Assembly: GCA_036749735.1 (NCBI GenBank)
Contig: DAINXV010000002.1
Coordinates: 186,001 to 250,000, forward strand
Length of the DNA: 64,000 nt
Reading direction: 5' to 3'
Source of the DNA: Lawsonella sp012842085
GTDB lineage: Bacteria; Actinomycetota; Actinomycetes; Mycobacteriales; Mycobacteriaceae
Position numbers and translations under genes: made by a program. Shown in pieces: positions 43,831 through 52,552 of this stretch. A model generated the notes under the pieces. The model saw nothing but the letters and a program-made list of their open reading frames with translations. It ran no database searches and had not been told where the DNA came from. Position 1 is the first letter of the stretch; every line of letters begins with the position of its first letter.

Positions 43831-43853
43831 ACTGAAATAATAGGAGAATATTC

Positions 43854-44123
43854 GTGGCTCTTTCTACCGAGCAGAAAAAAGAAATCCTCGCCAAGTACGG
43901 TATTCACGAATCCGATACTGGCTCCCCGGAAGCTCAGGTCGCACTGCTGTCCCATCGGATCTCTAACCTGACCGAGCACCTCAAATCCCACAAGCAGGAT
44001 CACCACTCACGTCGTGGTCTTCTTCTCCTCGTGGGCCGTCGCAAGCGTCTGCTGAAGTACCTCGCTGAAACCGATATTGAGCGCTACCGTGCTCTCATCG
44101 AAAAGCTGGGTCTTCGTCGATAA
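43854..44123 (+). CDS. rpsO: Small ribosomal subunit protein S15
   Basis: S15 binds 16S helices 20-22 early in assembly and often represses its own translation. The 89-residue length is exact for the family and ESDTGSPEAQVALLSHRISNLTEHLK and HHSRRGLLLLVGRRKRLLKYL are signatures. GTG at 43854 follows AGGAG. A strong terminator follows the stop, so pnp is transcribed separately. Confidence 0.98.
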   Translation: MALSTEQKKEILAKYGIHESDTGSPEAQVALLSHRISNLTEHLKSHKQDHHSRRGLLLLVGRRKRLLKYLAETDIERYRALIEKLGLRR

Positions 44124-44140
44124 GACTCACCGACTTAACA

Positions 44141-44180
44141 GATAAAGCCCCTGCAGTAAGCTGCAGGGGCTTTATCTTAT
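44141..44180 (+). terminator. Rho-independent terminator after rpsO
   Basis: A perfect 16-bp stem (44141-44156 with 44161-44176) with a 4-base TAAG loop. The T-rich tail is short (TTAT); the A-rich left flank may also serve the minus-strand gene. Confidence 0.88.
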
Positions 44181-44218
44181 GTGGTTTTATCTTAGTGCTG
44201 ACAGGACCAGCACTCCTG

Positions 44219-44704
44219 TTACTTGAACTCTATCGGGGGCAGGGTGCTCCACGGGAAGTTAATCCATTTATCGGTACGTTTCCACACATAGTCGCAGTCC
44301 ACGCTGGAAGTTGGTTTTTGGTAGATAACAGCGCAGCGAATGTCGTCCACATACTCTTTCACAAAGTCATATATGAAGCGCATGGTAGATCCACTGTCGG
44401 CCACGTCGTCAGCGACAAGAACTTTGGCGCCTTTCAACATTCCTGGCTTCGGGACTGGAGGGAGCATGACGGGAAGTTCGAGGCTCTCGTTCACGCCTGT
44501 GTAGTACTCAACGTTCATGAGGTGGAGGTTCTTAACATCAAGCGCGTAACCTAGCCCACCCGCGACGAATAGCCCGCCGCGCGCAACCGCCAAAATAATG
44601 TCCGGACGGTACCCGTCATCGGCAATAAGTTGTGCAAGCCCGCGCACTGACTCTCCAAAACCCTCGTAAGTAAGAGTCTCACGTTCTTCGGAAGTAGCAG
44701 CCAC
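44219..44704 (-). CDS. Purine/xanthine-type phosphoribosyltransferase
   Basis: The 161-residue protein is a type I PRTase: VLVADDVADSGSTM is the PRPP-binding motif and ILAVARGGLFVAGGL the pyrophosphate loop. It resembles the Gpt/xanthine-guanine family and probably salvages a purine base (xanthine, guanine or hypoxanthine); the exact base cannot be told. The GTG at 44704 has AGAGG upstream. It is convergent to rpsO and divergent from pnp. Confidence 0.82.
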   Translation of the reverse strand: MAATSEERETLTYEGFGESVRGLAQLIADDGYRPDIILAVARGGLFVAGGLGYALDVKNLHLMNVEYYTGVNESLELPVMLPPVPKPGMLKGAKVLVADDVADSGSTMRFIYDFVKEYVDDIRCAVIYQKPTSSVDCDYVWKRTDKWINFPWSTLPPIEFK

Positions 44705-45035
44705 CGAGACATCCTCTCGAATAAAGACAGAGAAGTCTGTACTAAATAATTGTTATCCCAGTATGCATTTAGAAAGTCACAACACGCTAACTGAAACGAC
44801 TGTTTGTGTCGGATATCTCGTTTAGGGAGGTGTGCAGCCTTCCGCACATTTGTTCCTCAAGCGTGGGGAAGTATGCGTCTACCTTGGAGTTTGCTAAGCT
44901 TGTAAAGGTAAGTAACCCGACGAAACGAGATGTCGGAAAACCCCCAGAGTTGACCCAGTTGAGAACGGTCCTCGGTGGTGGTCATCGGAAGCTTCCTCCC
45001 TGCACAACACGTGAGTGTAGTGGCGAAAAAATCCG
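44705..45035 (+). other. pnp upstream region with hairpins and a possible pseudoknot
   Basis: This 331-base gene-free region holds a TGTGC/GCACA hairpin (44831-44848), a CCGAC/GTCGG hairpin (44917-44936) and, within the loop of the latter, AAACGAGAT (44923-44931), which is perfectly complementary to ATCTCGTTT at 44815-44823. A pseudoknot or kissing-type fold is therefore possible. No clear promoter was found, so it is not certain that all of it is transcribed. Confidence 0.5.
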
Positions 45036-47351
45036 ATGGCTTCGATCGATGACCATGTGATCGTCTGGGAAGACTCGCAGACGAAAGTTGCATATTTTAT
45101 GACTGAACTCCGTGAGTTCGAAGTGGAACCCGGTGTATTCGAAACCGAAACCACCATCGATAATGGCGCCTTTGGTGCCCGTACCATTCGTTTTGAAACT
45201 GGTCGCCTTGCTAAGCAAGCTTCCGGCTCTGCAGTTGTCTACCTAGACGACGAAACGATGATGCTGTCCACCACTACCGCTGCTAAACAGCCCCGCGAGG
45301 GCTTCGACTTCTTCCCGTTGACGGTAGATGTGGAAGAGCGCATGTACGCAGCCGGACGCATCCCCGGTAACTTCTTCCGCCGTGAAGGTCGCCCCTCCAC
45401 CGACGCTATCTTGACGTGCCGCCTCATTGACCGCCCACTGCGCCCGAGCTTCGTCTCTGGTCTGCGCAACGAGGTTCAGGTCATTGTGACCATGCTGAGC
45501 CTGCGTCCGGGAGATATCTACGACTGTGTGGCTATTAACGCTGCATCTTGCTCCACTCAGCTTGCCGGACTGCCCTTCTCCGGACCGGTTGCGGGTGTCC
45601 GCATCGCACTCATCCCCACCGAAGACAACCCGGAGGGACAATGGGTGGCCTTCCCAACTGTGGAACAGGTTGAGAATGCTGTGTTCAACATGGCAGTCGC
45701 AGGACGAGTCGTTAGCGAAGATGGAGACGACGGAAAGCCTGAGATCGCCATCATGATGGTTGAAGCTGGTGCCACCGATGGTGTTGTGGAACTGGTTGAA
45801 GGTGGAGCCCAGGCTCCGACTGAAGAAGTTGTGGCGGAGGGATTGGAGGCTGCCAAGCCTTTCCTTGCCCAGCTGTGCGACGCACAGCAGAAACTTGCTG
45901 ATGCCGCCCTTGAAGACCAAGAAGAGCCGGTTGAATACCCTGTCTTCCCGCCCTATGAAGATGATTCCTATGAAGCCGTTGAAAAATTGGCGAAGGAAGA
46001 ACTCGAAAAGATCTACACCATTGCAGATAAGCAGGAACGCGAAGCTGCTGACAACGAGCTCAAAGAAAAAGTCTTCGAAGAGCTGGCTGAAGAATTCGAA
46101 GATCGCGAATCTGAAATTGGCGGTGCCTACAAGGAGATCTCCAAGCAAATTATTCGCCAGCGCATCCTGAAGGATAACTTCCGTATCGATGGACGTGACG
46201 TCACCGATATTCGCGCACTATCCGCCGAAGTTGACGTTGTTCCCCGTGCTCACGGATCCGCCCTGTTCCAGCGTGGTGAAACCCAGATCATGGGTGTGAC
46301 CACTCTTGACATGCTCAAGATGGAACAGCAGATCGATTCGCTGGGACCGGAGGATTCCAAACGCTACATCCACCACTACAATTTCCCGCCGTACTCCACT
46401 GGAGATACGGGACGCGTGGGTTCCCCCAAACGTCGCGAGATTGGCCACGGTGCACTAGCGGAACGCGCCCTCGAGCCGGTTATTCCGTCGCGTGACGATT
46501 TCCCGTACACCATCCGTCAGGTCTCAGAGGCTCTTGGCTCCAACGGATCCACCTCCATGGGCTCGGTTTGTGCTTCCAGTCTTGCGCTGCTGAACGCTGG
46601 CGTACCGCTGAAAGACCCGGTGGCGGGTATTGCTATGGGTCTCGTCTCCGATGAAGTTGACGGCAAGACCCGTTACCAAGCCCTCACTGACATTCTGGGT
46701 GTGGAAGATGCCTTCGGCGACATGGACTTCAAGGTTGCCGGCACCAAGGATTTCATTACCGCCCTGCAGCTGGACACCAAGCTCGACGGCATTCCTTCGA
46801 AGGTGCTTGCCAACGCACTGACCCAAGCCCGTCAGGCACGGCTCACCATCCTTGACCTCATGAATGAGGCTATTGACGAGCCGGACGAGTTGAGCCCCTA
46901 CGCACCACGTATCACCAGCCTGAGCATCCCGGTCGATAAGATCGGCGAGGTCATCGGGCCGAAGGGCAAGATGATCAACTCGATCACGGAAGAAACCGGC
47001 GCCAACATTTCCATTGAGGACGATGGCACTGTTTTCGTTTCCGCCACCAGTGGCGATGCGGCAGAAGCTGCGATTGAAAAAATCAACGCCATTGCGAACC
47101 CACAGCTACCCAAGGTAGGGGAGCGCTTCCTGGGCGCAGTCGTGAAGACAACTGCCTTCGGCGCTTTCGTTTCCTTGCTGCCGGGCCGTGACGGACTTGT
47201 CCATATCTCGAAGCTGGGCGGCGGAAAGCGCATCGCGAAAGTCGAAGAGGTGGTCAATGTCGGTGACAAACTGCAGGTCGAAATCGCTGATATTGATAAG
47301 CGTGGAAAGATCTCTCTTGTTCCGGTTAAGGATGACTCCGACGATAAATAA
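45036..47351 (+). CDS. pnp: Polyribonucleotide nucleotidyltransferase (PNPase / GpsI)
   Basis: PNPase degrades RNA 3' to 5' by phosphorolysis in the degradosome. The 771-residue protein has two RNase PH cores (first with RREGRPSTDAILTCRLIDRPLRP, second with FPPYSTGDTGRVGSPKRREIGHGALAERAL), a KH domain (IGPKGKMINSI) and an S1 domain (GAFVSLLPGRDGLVHISKL). Compared with mycobacterial GpsI it has about 25 extra N-terminal residues (before PGVFETETTIDNG), and an internal start such as the ATG at 45099 is possible. A strong terminator follows. Confidence 0.96.
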   Translation: MASIDDHVIVWEDSQTKVAYFMTELREFEVEPGVFETETTIDNGAFGARTIRFETGRLAKQASGSAVVYLDDETMMLSTTTAAKQPREGFDFFPLTVDVEERMYAAGRIPGNFFRREGRPSTDAILTCRLIDRPLRPSFVSGLRNEVQVIVTMLSLRPGDIYDCVAINAASCSTQLAGLPFSGPVAGVRIALIPTEDNPEGQWVAFPTVEQVENAVFNMAVAGRVVSEDGDDGKPEIAIMMVEAGATDGVVELVEGGAQAPTEEVVAEGLEAAKPFLAQLCDAQQKLADAALEDQEEPVEYPVFPPYEDDSYEAVEKLAKEELEKIYTIADKQEREAADNELKEKVFEELAEEFEDRESEIGGAYKEISKQIIRQRILKDNFRIDGRDVTDIRALSAEVDVVPRAHGSALFQRGETQIMGVTTLDMLKMEQQIDSLGPEDSKRYIHHYNFPPYSTGDTGRVGSPKRREIGHGALAERALEPVIPSRDDFPYTIRQVSEALGSNGSTSMGSVCASSLALLNAGVPLKDPVAGIAMGLVSDEVDGKTRYQALTDILGVEDAFGDMDFKVAGTKDFITALQLDTKLDGIPSKVLANALTQARQARLTILDLMNEAIDEPDELSPYAPRITSLSIPVDKIGEVIGPKGKMINSITEETGANISIEDDGTVFVSATSGDAAEAAIEKINAIANPQLPKVGERFLGAVVKTTAFGAFVSLLPGRDGLVHISKLGGGKRIAKVEEVVNVGDKLQVEIADIDKRGKISLVPVKDDSDDK

Positions 47352-47814
47352 ATAACTACAACAAACTTTTAAAGTTTTAGTGGGCCGACAGAGTTATGTC
47401 GGCCCACTTTTTATTTCAATTTCGGTGCTTCCAAAATTGCATCTTGGGGATCTCTGGCAACACGTTTCACTGTGGCAAGAAAAGAAAACTGAGGCAGAGT
47501 TGTGCAATTAGCCATAAACGCTAAAAGTCACTCGGAGCTACCTGCAGAAAAACGTTTAAATGCTGTAACTGTGCACGAGAAAACGATTCAGAAAAAAATT
47601 TATAGTTGCCAATAGTGCATTTTTGCGAATCGCTTACTGTTAATCTGAGTATCAACCGAATGATTAATTCGGCTCCTAGGTTGTGTCTGAACAACCACCA
47701 TTGCCGTAACAATGATGTCGGCACCGGATAAGTTCTCACACGGCTTGGAGAGAGAGTGTGCAACCTCTCCGCTGTAGACAAATTTTCTGGTGAAGCCGAT
47801 ATAAAGGAGACCTT
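47352..47814. other. Intergenic region between pnp and the gal module
   Basis: This 463-base region has the pnp terminator, then CCGAAT/ATTCGG (47657-47673) and GGTTGT/ACAACC (47680-47697) inverted repeats, both candidates for an operator of the galactose genes. The ribosome site AAGGAG stands at 47804-47809. No gene is visible, and no CRP/GlxR-like site was found. Confidence 0.5.
47379..47413 (+). terminator. Rho-independent terminator after pnp
   Basis: A 12-bp stem (AGTGGGCCGACA at 47379-47390 with TGTCGGCCCACT at 47397-47408), a 6-base loop, then a T-run. Confidence 0.95.
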
Positions 47815-49536
47815 ATGACTCTCGCCGTAAGTGCGGTTGATTTCAGGTTGGATGCCTCCTGGGTAGACTACCTAATCGTTGCGATCTACTTCGCTTTTAT
47901 TCTTGGTATCGGCATGCTGGCTCGCCGCCGTGTGTCGAGCAGTATCGATTTTTTCCTCTCGGGGCGTAACCTACCTGGATGGGTGACAGGTTTAGCATTC
48001 ATTTCTGCCAACCTGGGCGCAACTGAGATTATGGGTATGTCCGCCACTGGTGCTCAGTACGGCTTCCCGACTTTCCACTACTACTGGGTAGGCGCCATTC
48101 CGGCCATGCTGTTCCTCGGCGTGGTCATGATGCCGTTCTACTATGGATCAAAGGTTCGTTCCGTTCCCGAGTTCATGCATGAGCGCTTCGGCGTCGGTGC
48201 CCACCTCGTGAACGCAATTTCCTTCGCCTTGTCACAGCTTTTCATTGCAGGTACTAACCTTTACCTCCTGCAGTTGGTTGTGAACCGACTATTTGGATGG
48301 CCCTGGTGGGTTTCCCTCATTGTTGGCGGCGTTATCGTCCTCACCTACCTCAGCCTGGGTGGTCTCTCCGCAGCCATCTACAACGAGGTAATGCAGTTCT
48401 TCGTCATTGTCGCTGGTTTGCTGCCGTTGACGTTGATCGGTTTGCACCGCGTAGGCGGCTGGAGCGGTCTGAAAGAAAAGGTTTTCGCAGACGGTATGCT
48501 CGGTGAGGCACAGTTCCACACCTGGCCCGGCCAAGCACTTTCCGGTTTCGAAAGCCCGATTCTGTCGGTTATTGGTATCGTCCTCGGCCTTGGCTTCGTC
48601 CTCTCCTTCGGTTACTGGACCACCAACTTCGTGGAAGTCCAGCGCGCTATGGCTTCCAACACTATGGACTCTGCGCGCATGACCCCCATCATCGGTTCCT
48701 TCCCGAAGATGTTCATCCCCTTCATTGTGGTTCTGCCCGGCATGATTGCAGCAGTTCTGGTCAATGAAGTGGTCGAGTACAAGCAGCTCGCGTGGCAGAT
48801 GGCCAGCCCCGAATCTGCTACCGCTGCATTCGGTGGACTCAAATATAACGACGCCATCTTGCTGTTGATGCGTGACATCCTTCCTAACGGTTTGTTGGGT
48901 GTGGTTCTTGCAGGTCTCCTGGCATCCTTCACCACCGGCATGGCAGCTAACGTGTCATCTTTCAACGCTGTGTTTACCTACGACATCTGGCAGCGGTACA
49001 TCGTGAAAGACAAAGACGATAAGTACTACCTGAACGCAGGTCGTATTGTTACTGTCGCAGCTGTCATTATCGCGATGGGTACCTCCCTTATTGCAGCGTC
49101 CTTCTCCAACCTGATGGACTACCTGCAGACGCTGTTTGGTTTCTTTAACGCACCGCTCTTCGCAACCTTTATTGTGGGTATGTTCTGGCGCAGAATGACT
49201 CCAACCGCTGGTTGGGTGTCGCTCTTGGGCGGTACATTCTCTGCGATAGTGGTCTTCGCACTCGGCCAAGTAGGCGTAATTGACTTGCCGGGTCAGGGCC
49301 TCGCGTTTATGTGTGCAATCACCGCGTTTGTGGTGGACGTTATTCTGGCGGTTGGGGTGTCTCTTGTCACCAAGCCGAAACCGCGGGAAGAACTTGTGGG
49401 CTTCGTTTACTCCGAGACTCCCAAGTCTCACTTCCACGATCCACGCGACGAGGGACGTGCCTGGTACCGCCGTCCGGTTCCGATGGCGACTATCTCGCTC
49501 ATCTTCGTCATTATCCTCAACATCGTGTTCGCCTAG
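47815..49536 (+). CDS. Sodium:solute symporter (SSS/SGLT family), probably galactose uptake
   Basis: The 573-residue protein has about 14 helices and the SSS signature LGATEIMGMSATGAQYGFP, and a GLSAAIYNEVMQF segment with the family GG.xAV.xTD.xQ variant. Sugar specificity is inferred from the galT-galK genes downstream. In other actinobacteria a similar SSS gene is found beside gal genes. It replaces the ABC or permease uptake genes of other gal loci. A good AAGGAG site precedes the ATG. The next gene starts 12 bases later. Confidence 0.87.
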   Translation: MTLAVSAVDFRLDASWVDYLIVAIYFAFILGIGMLARRRVSSSIDFFLSGRNLPGWVTGLAFISANLGATEIMGMSATGAQYGFPTFHYYWVGAIPAMLFLGVVMMPFYYGSKVRSVPEFMHERFGVGAHLVNAISFALSQLFIAGTNLYLLQLVVNRLFGWPWWVSLIVGGVIVLTYLSLGGLSAAIYNEVMQFFVIVAGLLPLTLIGLHRVGGWSGLKEKVFADGMLGEAQFHTWPGQALSGFESPILSVIGIVLGLGFVLSFGYWTTNFVEVQRAMASNTMDSARMTPIIGSFPKMFIPFIVVLPGMIAAVLVNEVVEYKQLAWQMASPESATAAFGGLKYNDAILLLMRDILPNGLLGVVLAGLLASFTTGMAANVSSFNAVFTYDIWQRYIVKDKDDKYYLNAGRIVTVAAVIIAMGTSLIAASFSNLMDYLQTLFGFFNAPLFATFIVGMFWRRMTPTAGWVSLLGGTFSAIVVFALGQVGVIDLPGQGLAFMCAITAFVVDVILAVGVSLVTKPKPREELVGFVYSETPKSHFHDPRDEGRAWYRRPVPMATISLIFVIILNIVFA

Positions 49537-49548
49537 GAGTGAATGCAT

Positions 49549-49881
49549 ATGGCTAAGAAAAAGAAAACTACCGCAGGCGCTTTTGATGTGAGAAACATTA
49601 TTGGTGCCCTCATGGCAATCTACGGTGTCATCCTGGTGATCTGGGGTGCCGTCAACTACACCGCGGAAGCTGCCGCAAAAACAGGCGACATTAATGCCAA
49701 CTTAATTGTTGGAATTGTCTTGCTCTGCCTCGGTATCTTCTTCCTCGTGTGGGCTAAAGTGCGCCCGCAGATTGTTGTCGTTTCGCTGGAAGAAGCACAA
49801 GCAGCAGCTCAAGAGGCCGATGAAAAAGCGGTTCAGAAAGGTGACGCCTTCGTCCCCGCTGACCGTCTAGACGAAGAATAA
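49549..49881 (+). CDS. Small two-helix membrane protein, partner of the SSS transporter
   Basis: This 110-residue protein has a Lys-rich start, helix 1 (about 18-36), helix 2 (about 54-75) and a Glu- and Ala-rich cytoplasmic tail. I chose the ATG at 49549, nine bases after AGGAG; an ATG at 49543 is too close to that site. The position directly behind the transporter suggests an accessory or regulatory subunit, but there is no direct evidence. A terminator lies between it and galT. Confidence 0.75.
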   Translation: MAKKKKTTAGAFDVRNIIGALMAIYGVILVIWGAVNYTAEAAAKTGDINANLIVGIVLLCLGIFFLVWAKVRPQIVVVSLEEAQAAAQEADEKAVQKGDAFVPADRLDEE

Positions 49882-49911
49882 TTTCGTACTAAGGTAAATC
49901 GCCTTAAGAAG

Positions 49912-49953
49912 AAGCCTCAACCGCACGATTTGCACATGCGGTTGGGGCTTTTT
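49912..49953 (+). terminator. Terminator between the small membrane protein gene and galT
   Basis: A 14-bp stem (49912-49925 with 49937-49950), with one G-U pair, is followed by TTTTT. It would separate the transport genes from galT-galK or limit read-through between them. Confidence 0.82.
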
Positions 49954-50002
49954 CGTCATAATGAAGATAAGCCAAATAACTAGTCGTGAAGTGGGGAGTA
50001 GC

Positions 50003-51163
50003 GTGTCTGATAGACAAGACAAAGCTATCAATACTGATATCGTTCGCAAGACAGTAACGACCTTGGCAGACGGTCGCGAATTGATTTACTTTGATGACTC
50101 AGAACCCTATGTTTCTGGTGAGAAAACCCGCGAACTGCATGATTCGCGCGACCTCCCCGAATCAATACCTTTGAGCGCCATGCGTAGAGATCCGCTAACA
50201 GGGGAGTGGAGCGCTTTTGCCGCCCACCGCATGAACAGAACCTTTATGCCACCGGCGAATGAGAACCCACTGGGGCCTACCATTCCCGGCCAGATTCCCA
50301 CTGAGATTCCAGCGGATGATTACGACGTGGTTGTCTTTGAAAATAGGTTCCCTTCATTCGCGAGGAAAGCCTACGTCCATGAGGAACTATCAGACTACGT
50401 GGACGGTATGGAGCTTGTTCCCCAAAAACCTGCCCGAGGGCGTTGCGAAGTGGTGTGTTTTACTCCCGATGTGGACGCCAGTTTTGCTGATTTGTCGCCC
50501 CGACGCGCACGCACCGTTATTGAGGCTTGGGCTGATAGAACAGCGGAATTGTCTCAGTTATCCGGTATCCGGCAAGTGTTTTGTTTCGAAAACCGGGGCG
50601 AAGAAATTGGGGTGACTTTGCAGCATCCGCACGGACAGATTTATGCTTACCCCTTCACCCCTCCACGTACTGCAGCAATTCTGCGGGAGGCGCGCGAATA
50701 CAACGAGAAAACTGGACGTAACTTGCTCGAAGACGTCATGCTGGAAGAGTTGTCAGCACAGACGCGCGTAGTTTTCGAAGCCGATCACTGGGTTGCGTAT
50801 GTACCCGGAGCTGCTAAATGGCCCCTGGAGGTCATGCTTGTGCCGCGTCGCAATGTTCCCGATTTTGCTGCCCTTAATGAGGCTGAACGTGCCGAGCTTG
50901 CCGTTGTCTATCCGCGTTTATTAAGACAAGTCGACAGGTTTTTCCCTGGTATCGACAAAACAGCCTATATCGCCGGGTGGAATCAAGCTCCGATCGGCGA
51001 AGGACGAGAATATGGGCGCCTGCATTTGCAGCTATTCAGTTTGCGGCGTTCTCCCGACAAAATGAAGTTTCTAGCTGGTTCTGAATCAGCAATGGGTGTG
51101 TGGATTAATGACACTACTCCCGAAAAAATTGCGGAACGCTTAAGAGAGGTATCGGAACAATGA
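50003..51163 (+). CDS. galT: Galactose-1-phosphate uridylyltransferase
   Basis: GalT exchanges UMP between UDP-glucose and galactose-1-phosphate in the Leloir pathway. The 386-residue protein has RRDPLTGEWSAFAAHR, the VFENRFPSF segment, the active-site HPHGQIYAYPF with the nucleophilic His in the first motif, and GRLHLQLFS near the end. GTG at 50003 is preferred because GGGGAG stands just before it; an ATG 42 bases upstream is also in frame. It overlaps galK by four bases (ATGA). Confidence 0.93.
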   Translation: MSDRQDKAINTDIVRKTVTTLADGRELIYFDDSEPYVSGEKTRELHDSRDLPESIPLSAMRRDPLTGEWSAFAAHRMNRTFMPPANENPLGPTIPGQIPTEIPADDYDVVVFENRFPSFARKAYVHEELSDYVDGMELVPQKPARGRCEVVCFTPDVDASFADLSPRRARTVIEAWADRTAELSQLSGIRQVFCFENRGEEIGVTLQHPHGQIYAYPFTPPRTAAILREAREYNEKTGRNLLEDVMLEELSAQTRVVFEADHWVAYVPGAAKWPLEVMLVPRRNVPDFAALNEAERAELAVVYPRLLRQVDRFFPGIDKTAYIAGWNQAPIGEGREYGRLHLQLFSLRRSPDKMKFLAGSESAMGVWINDTTPEKIAERLREVSEQ

Positions 51164-52470
51164 GTTCCCAGGATTCGACTATTGCAGCAGCGGAAGCTGC
51201 GAAGCTATTCCAAGAAGTCTATGGTTACGAACCGGCCGGGGTGTGGTCTGCTCCTGGACGAGTCAATGTGATAGGTGAACACGTAGACTACGCGGGAGGA
51301 TTGTGCCTACCTTTTGCGATCAACCGACGCACCTTTTGTGCTGCGGCTCCCCGGAATGACGGCGTAATCCGTCTTCAATCTGCGCTTCCACAGTACGACA
51401 AGATGTCGACCTGGGAAGGAAAACTATCAGATATCGGGCCGGGGAAACCGAAAAGTTGGCCGGCATACCCAGCGGGTGTGGTGTGGACAATGTGGCAAGA
51501 TGCCCAAAATATTGGCGTTGACCTTTCCGCCGAAACCGGTTTTGATATGGTCTTCCTCTCCGACGTCCCGTTGGGAGCAGGATTGTCCAGTTCCGCGGCA
51601 ATTGAGCTATCCGTCGCATGTGCTGTGTTTGACCTGCAAGGACCCGGACTCGATAGTTTGCCCACCGATCGTTTAGACCAAGTGTCGGATCACATTATTG
51701 CGGCTTGCATCCGGGCTGAAAATGAGGTCGTCGGAGCGTCAACAGGCGGACTTGATCAGTCCGCTTCTTTCCGCGGACAGGGCGGCAATGCCCTTGAGCT
51801 GGACATGGGGGAGGGCACGACACAGCAAGTACCTTTCGATTTGAGCGCACACGATCTGGCGATATTGGTGATTGACACCAACGCGCCCCATAATTTGGGC
51901 GACGGTCAATATGGTTCCCGTCGAGCCATTGTCGACCGAGTTATGGAAGGACTGGACATCACTGCACCGCATCGTGAAAAAGATCTGGTGAAACGCGCAG
52001 TGGAATGGTCAAAGACGCAGCCCGAGGCAGATGACAAACCCAAAAAACAAGAAAAGTGGTTTAACCTCGTGGAGCGGCGTATGCGCCACATTGTCACTGA
52101 ATCCCGTCGCACAGCGTCACTTGTGGACGCGCTCAAACAAGGAATTTTGGGCGACGAGCAGGGTGTGCGGAATGTGAAGGGACTCCAGAAAGTAGGTGGC
52201 CTAATGCTGGCCTCCCATGAGTCTTTGCGCGATGACTATGAAGTCAGTTGCCCAGAGTTAGATAGCGCCGTGGAAGCTGCTATGGAGGCGGGCGCTTGGG
52301 GAGCACGAATGACAGGCGGCGGCTTTGGTGGTTCTGCGATCGCTCTAGTTGATGTCGATGATGTTCCGAAAGTGGAAGCGGCAGTATTGGAAGCGGCCCG
52401 CACCAACAAGCTGACAACTCCGGATTTTTTGGTTGCGGTTCCCTCCCCAGGTGCGCGACGAGATCTTTAA
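51160..52470 (+). CDS. galK: Galactokinase
   Basis: GalK phosphorylates alpha-D-galactose with ATP. The 436-residue GHMP kinase has the signature APGRVNVIGEHVDYAGG (31-47), LGAGLSSSAAIE near 139-150, and the C-terminal GARMTGGGFGGSAIAL. It has an extra charged stretch near 285-300 (PEADDKPKKQEKWFN), slightly longer than usual. The start overlaps galT. galE and galM are not in this window, so the rest of the Leloir pathway must be elsewhere. Confidence 0.95.
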   Translation: MSSQDSTIAAAEAAKLFQEVYGYEPAGVWSAPGRVNVIGEHVDYAGGLCLPFAINRRTFCAAAPRNDGVIRLQSALPQYDKMSTWEGKLSDIGPGKPKSWPAYPAGVVWTMWQDAQNIGVDLSAETGFDMVFLSDVPLGAGLSSSAAIELSVACAVFDLQGPGLDSLPTDRLDQVSDHIIAACIRAENEVVGASTGGLDQSASFRGQGGNALELDMGEGTTQQVPFDLSAHDLAILVIDTNAPHNLGDGQYGSRRAIVDRVMEGLDITAPHREKDLVKRAVEWSKTQPEADDKPKKQEKWFNLVERRMRHIVTESRRTASLVDALKQGILGDEQGVRNVKGLQKVGGLMLASHESLRDDYEVSCPELDSAVEAAMEAGAWGARMTGGGFGGSAIALVDVDDVPKVEAAVLEAARTNKLTTPDFLVAVPSPGARRDL

Positions 52471-52552
52471 TACCTGGCAGGCTGCAGAACAGACAGCTAG
52501 ACCTAGTGGAGTAGACTAGGGCAGAGTTACGTTTAGAGAAGGTGTTTTTGGT

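Noticed and set aside
45243..46148. 301-residue open frame opposite pnp
   Set aside because: It lies wholly within the well-conserved pnp coding region and reads as a frame shadow with no domain.
47352..47814. Catabolite (CRP/GlxR) site before the galactose genes
   Set aside because: No TGTGA-N6-TCACA type sequence was found; the partial TGTG words do not have a matching half-site.
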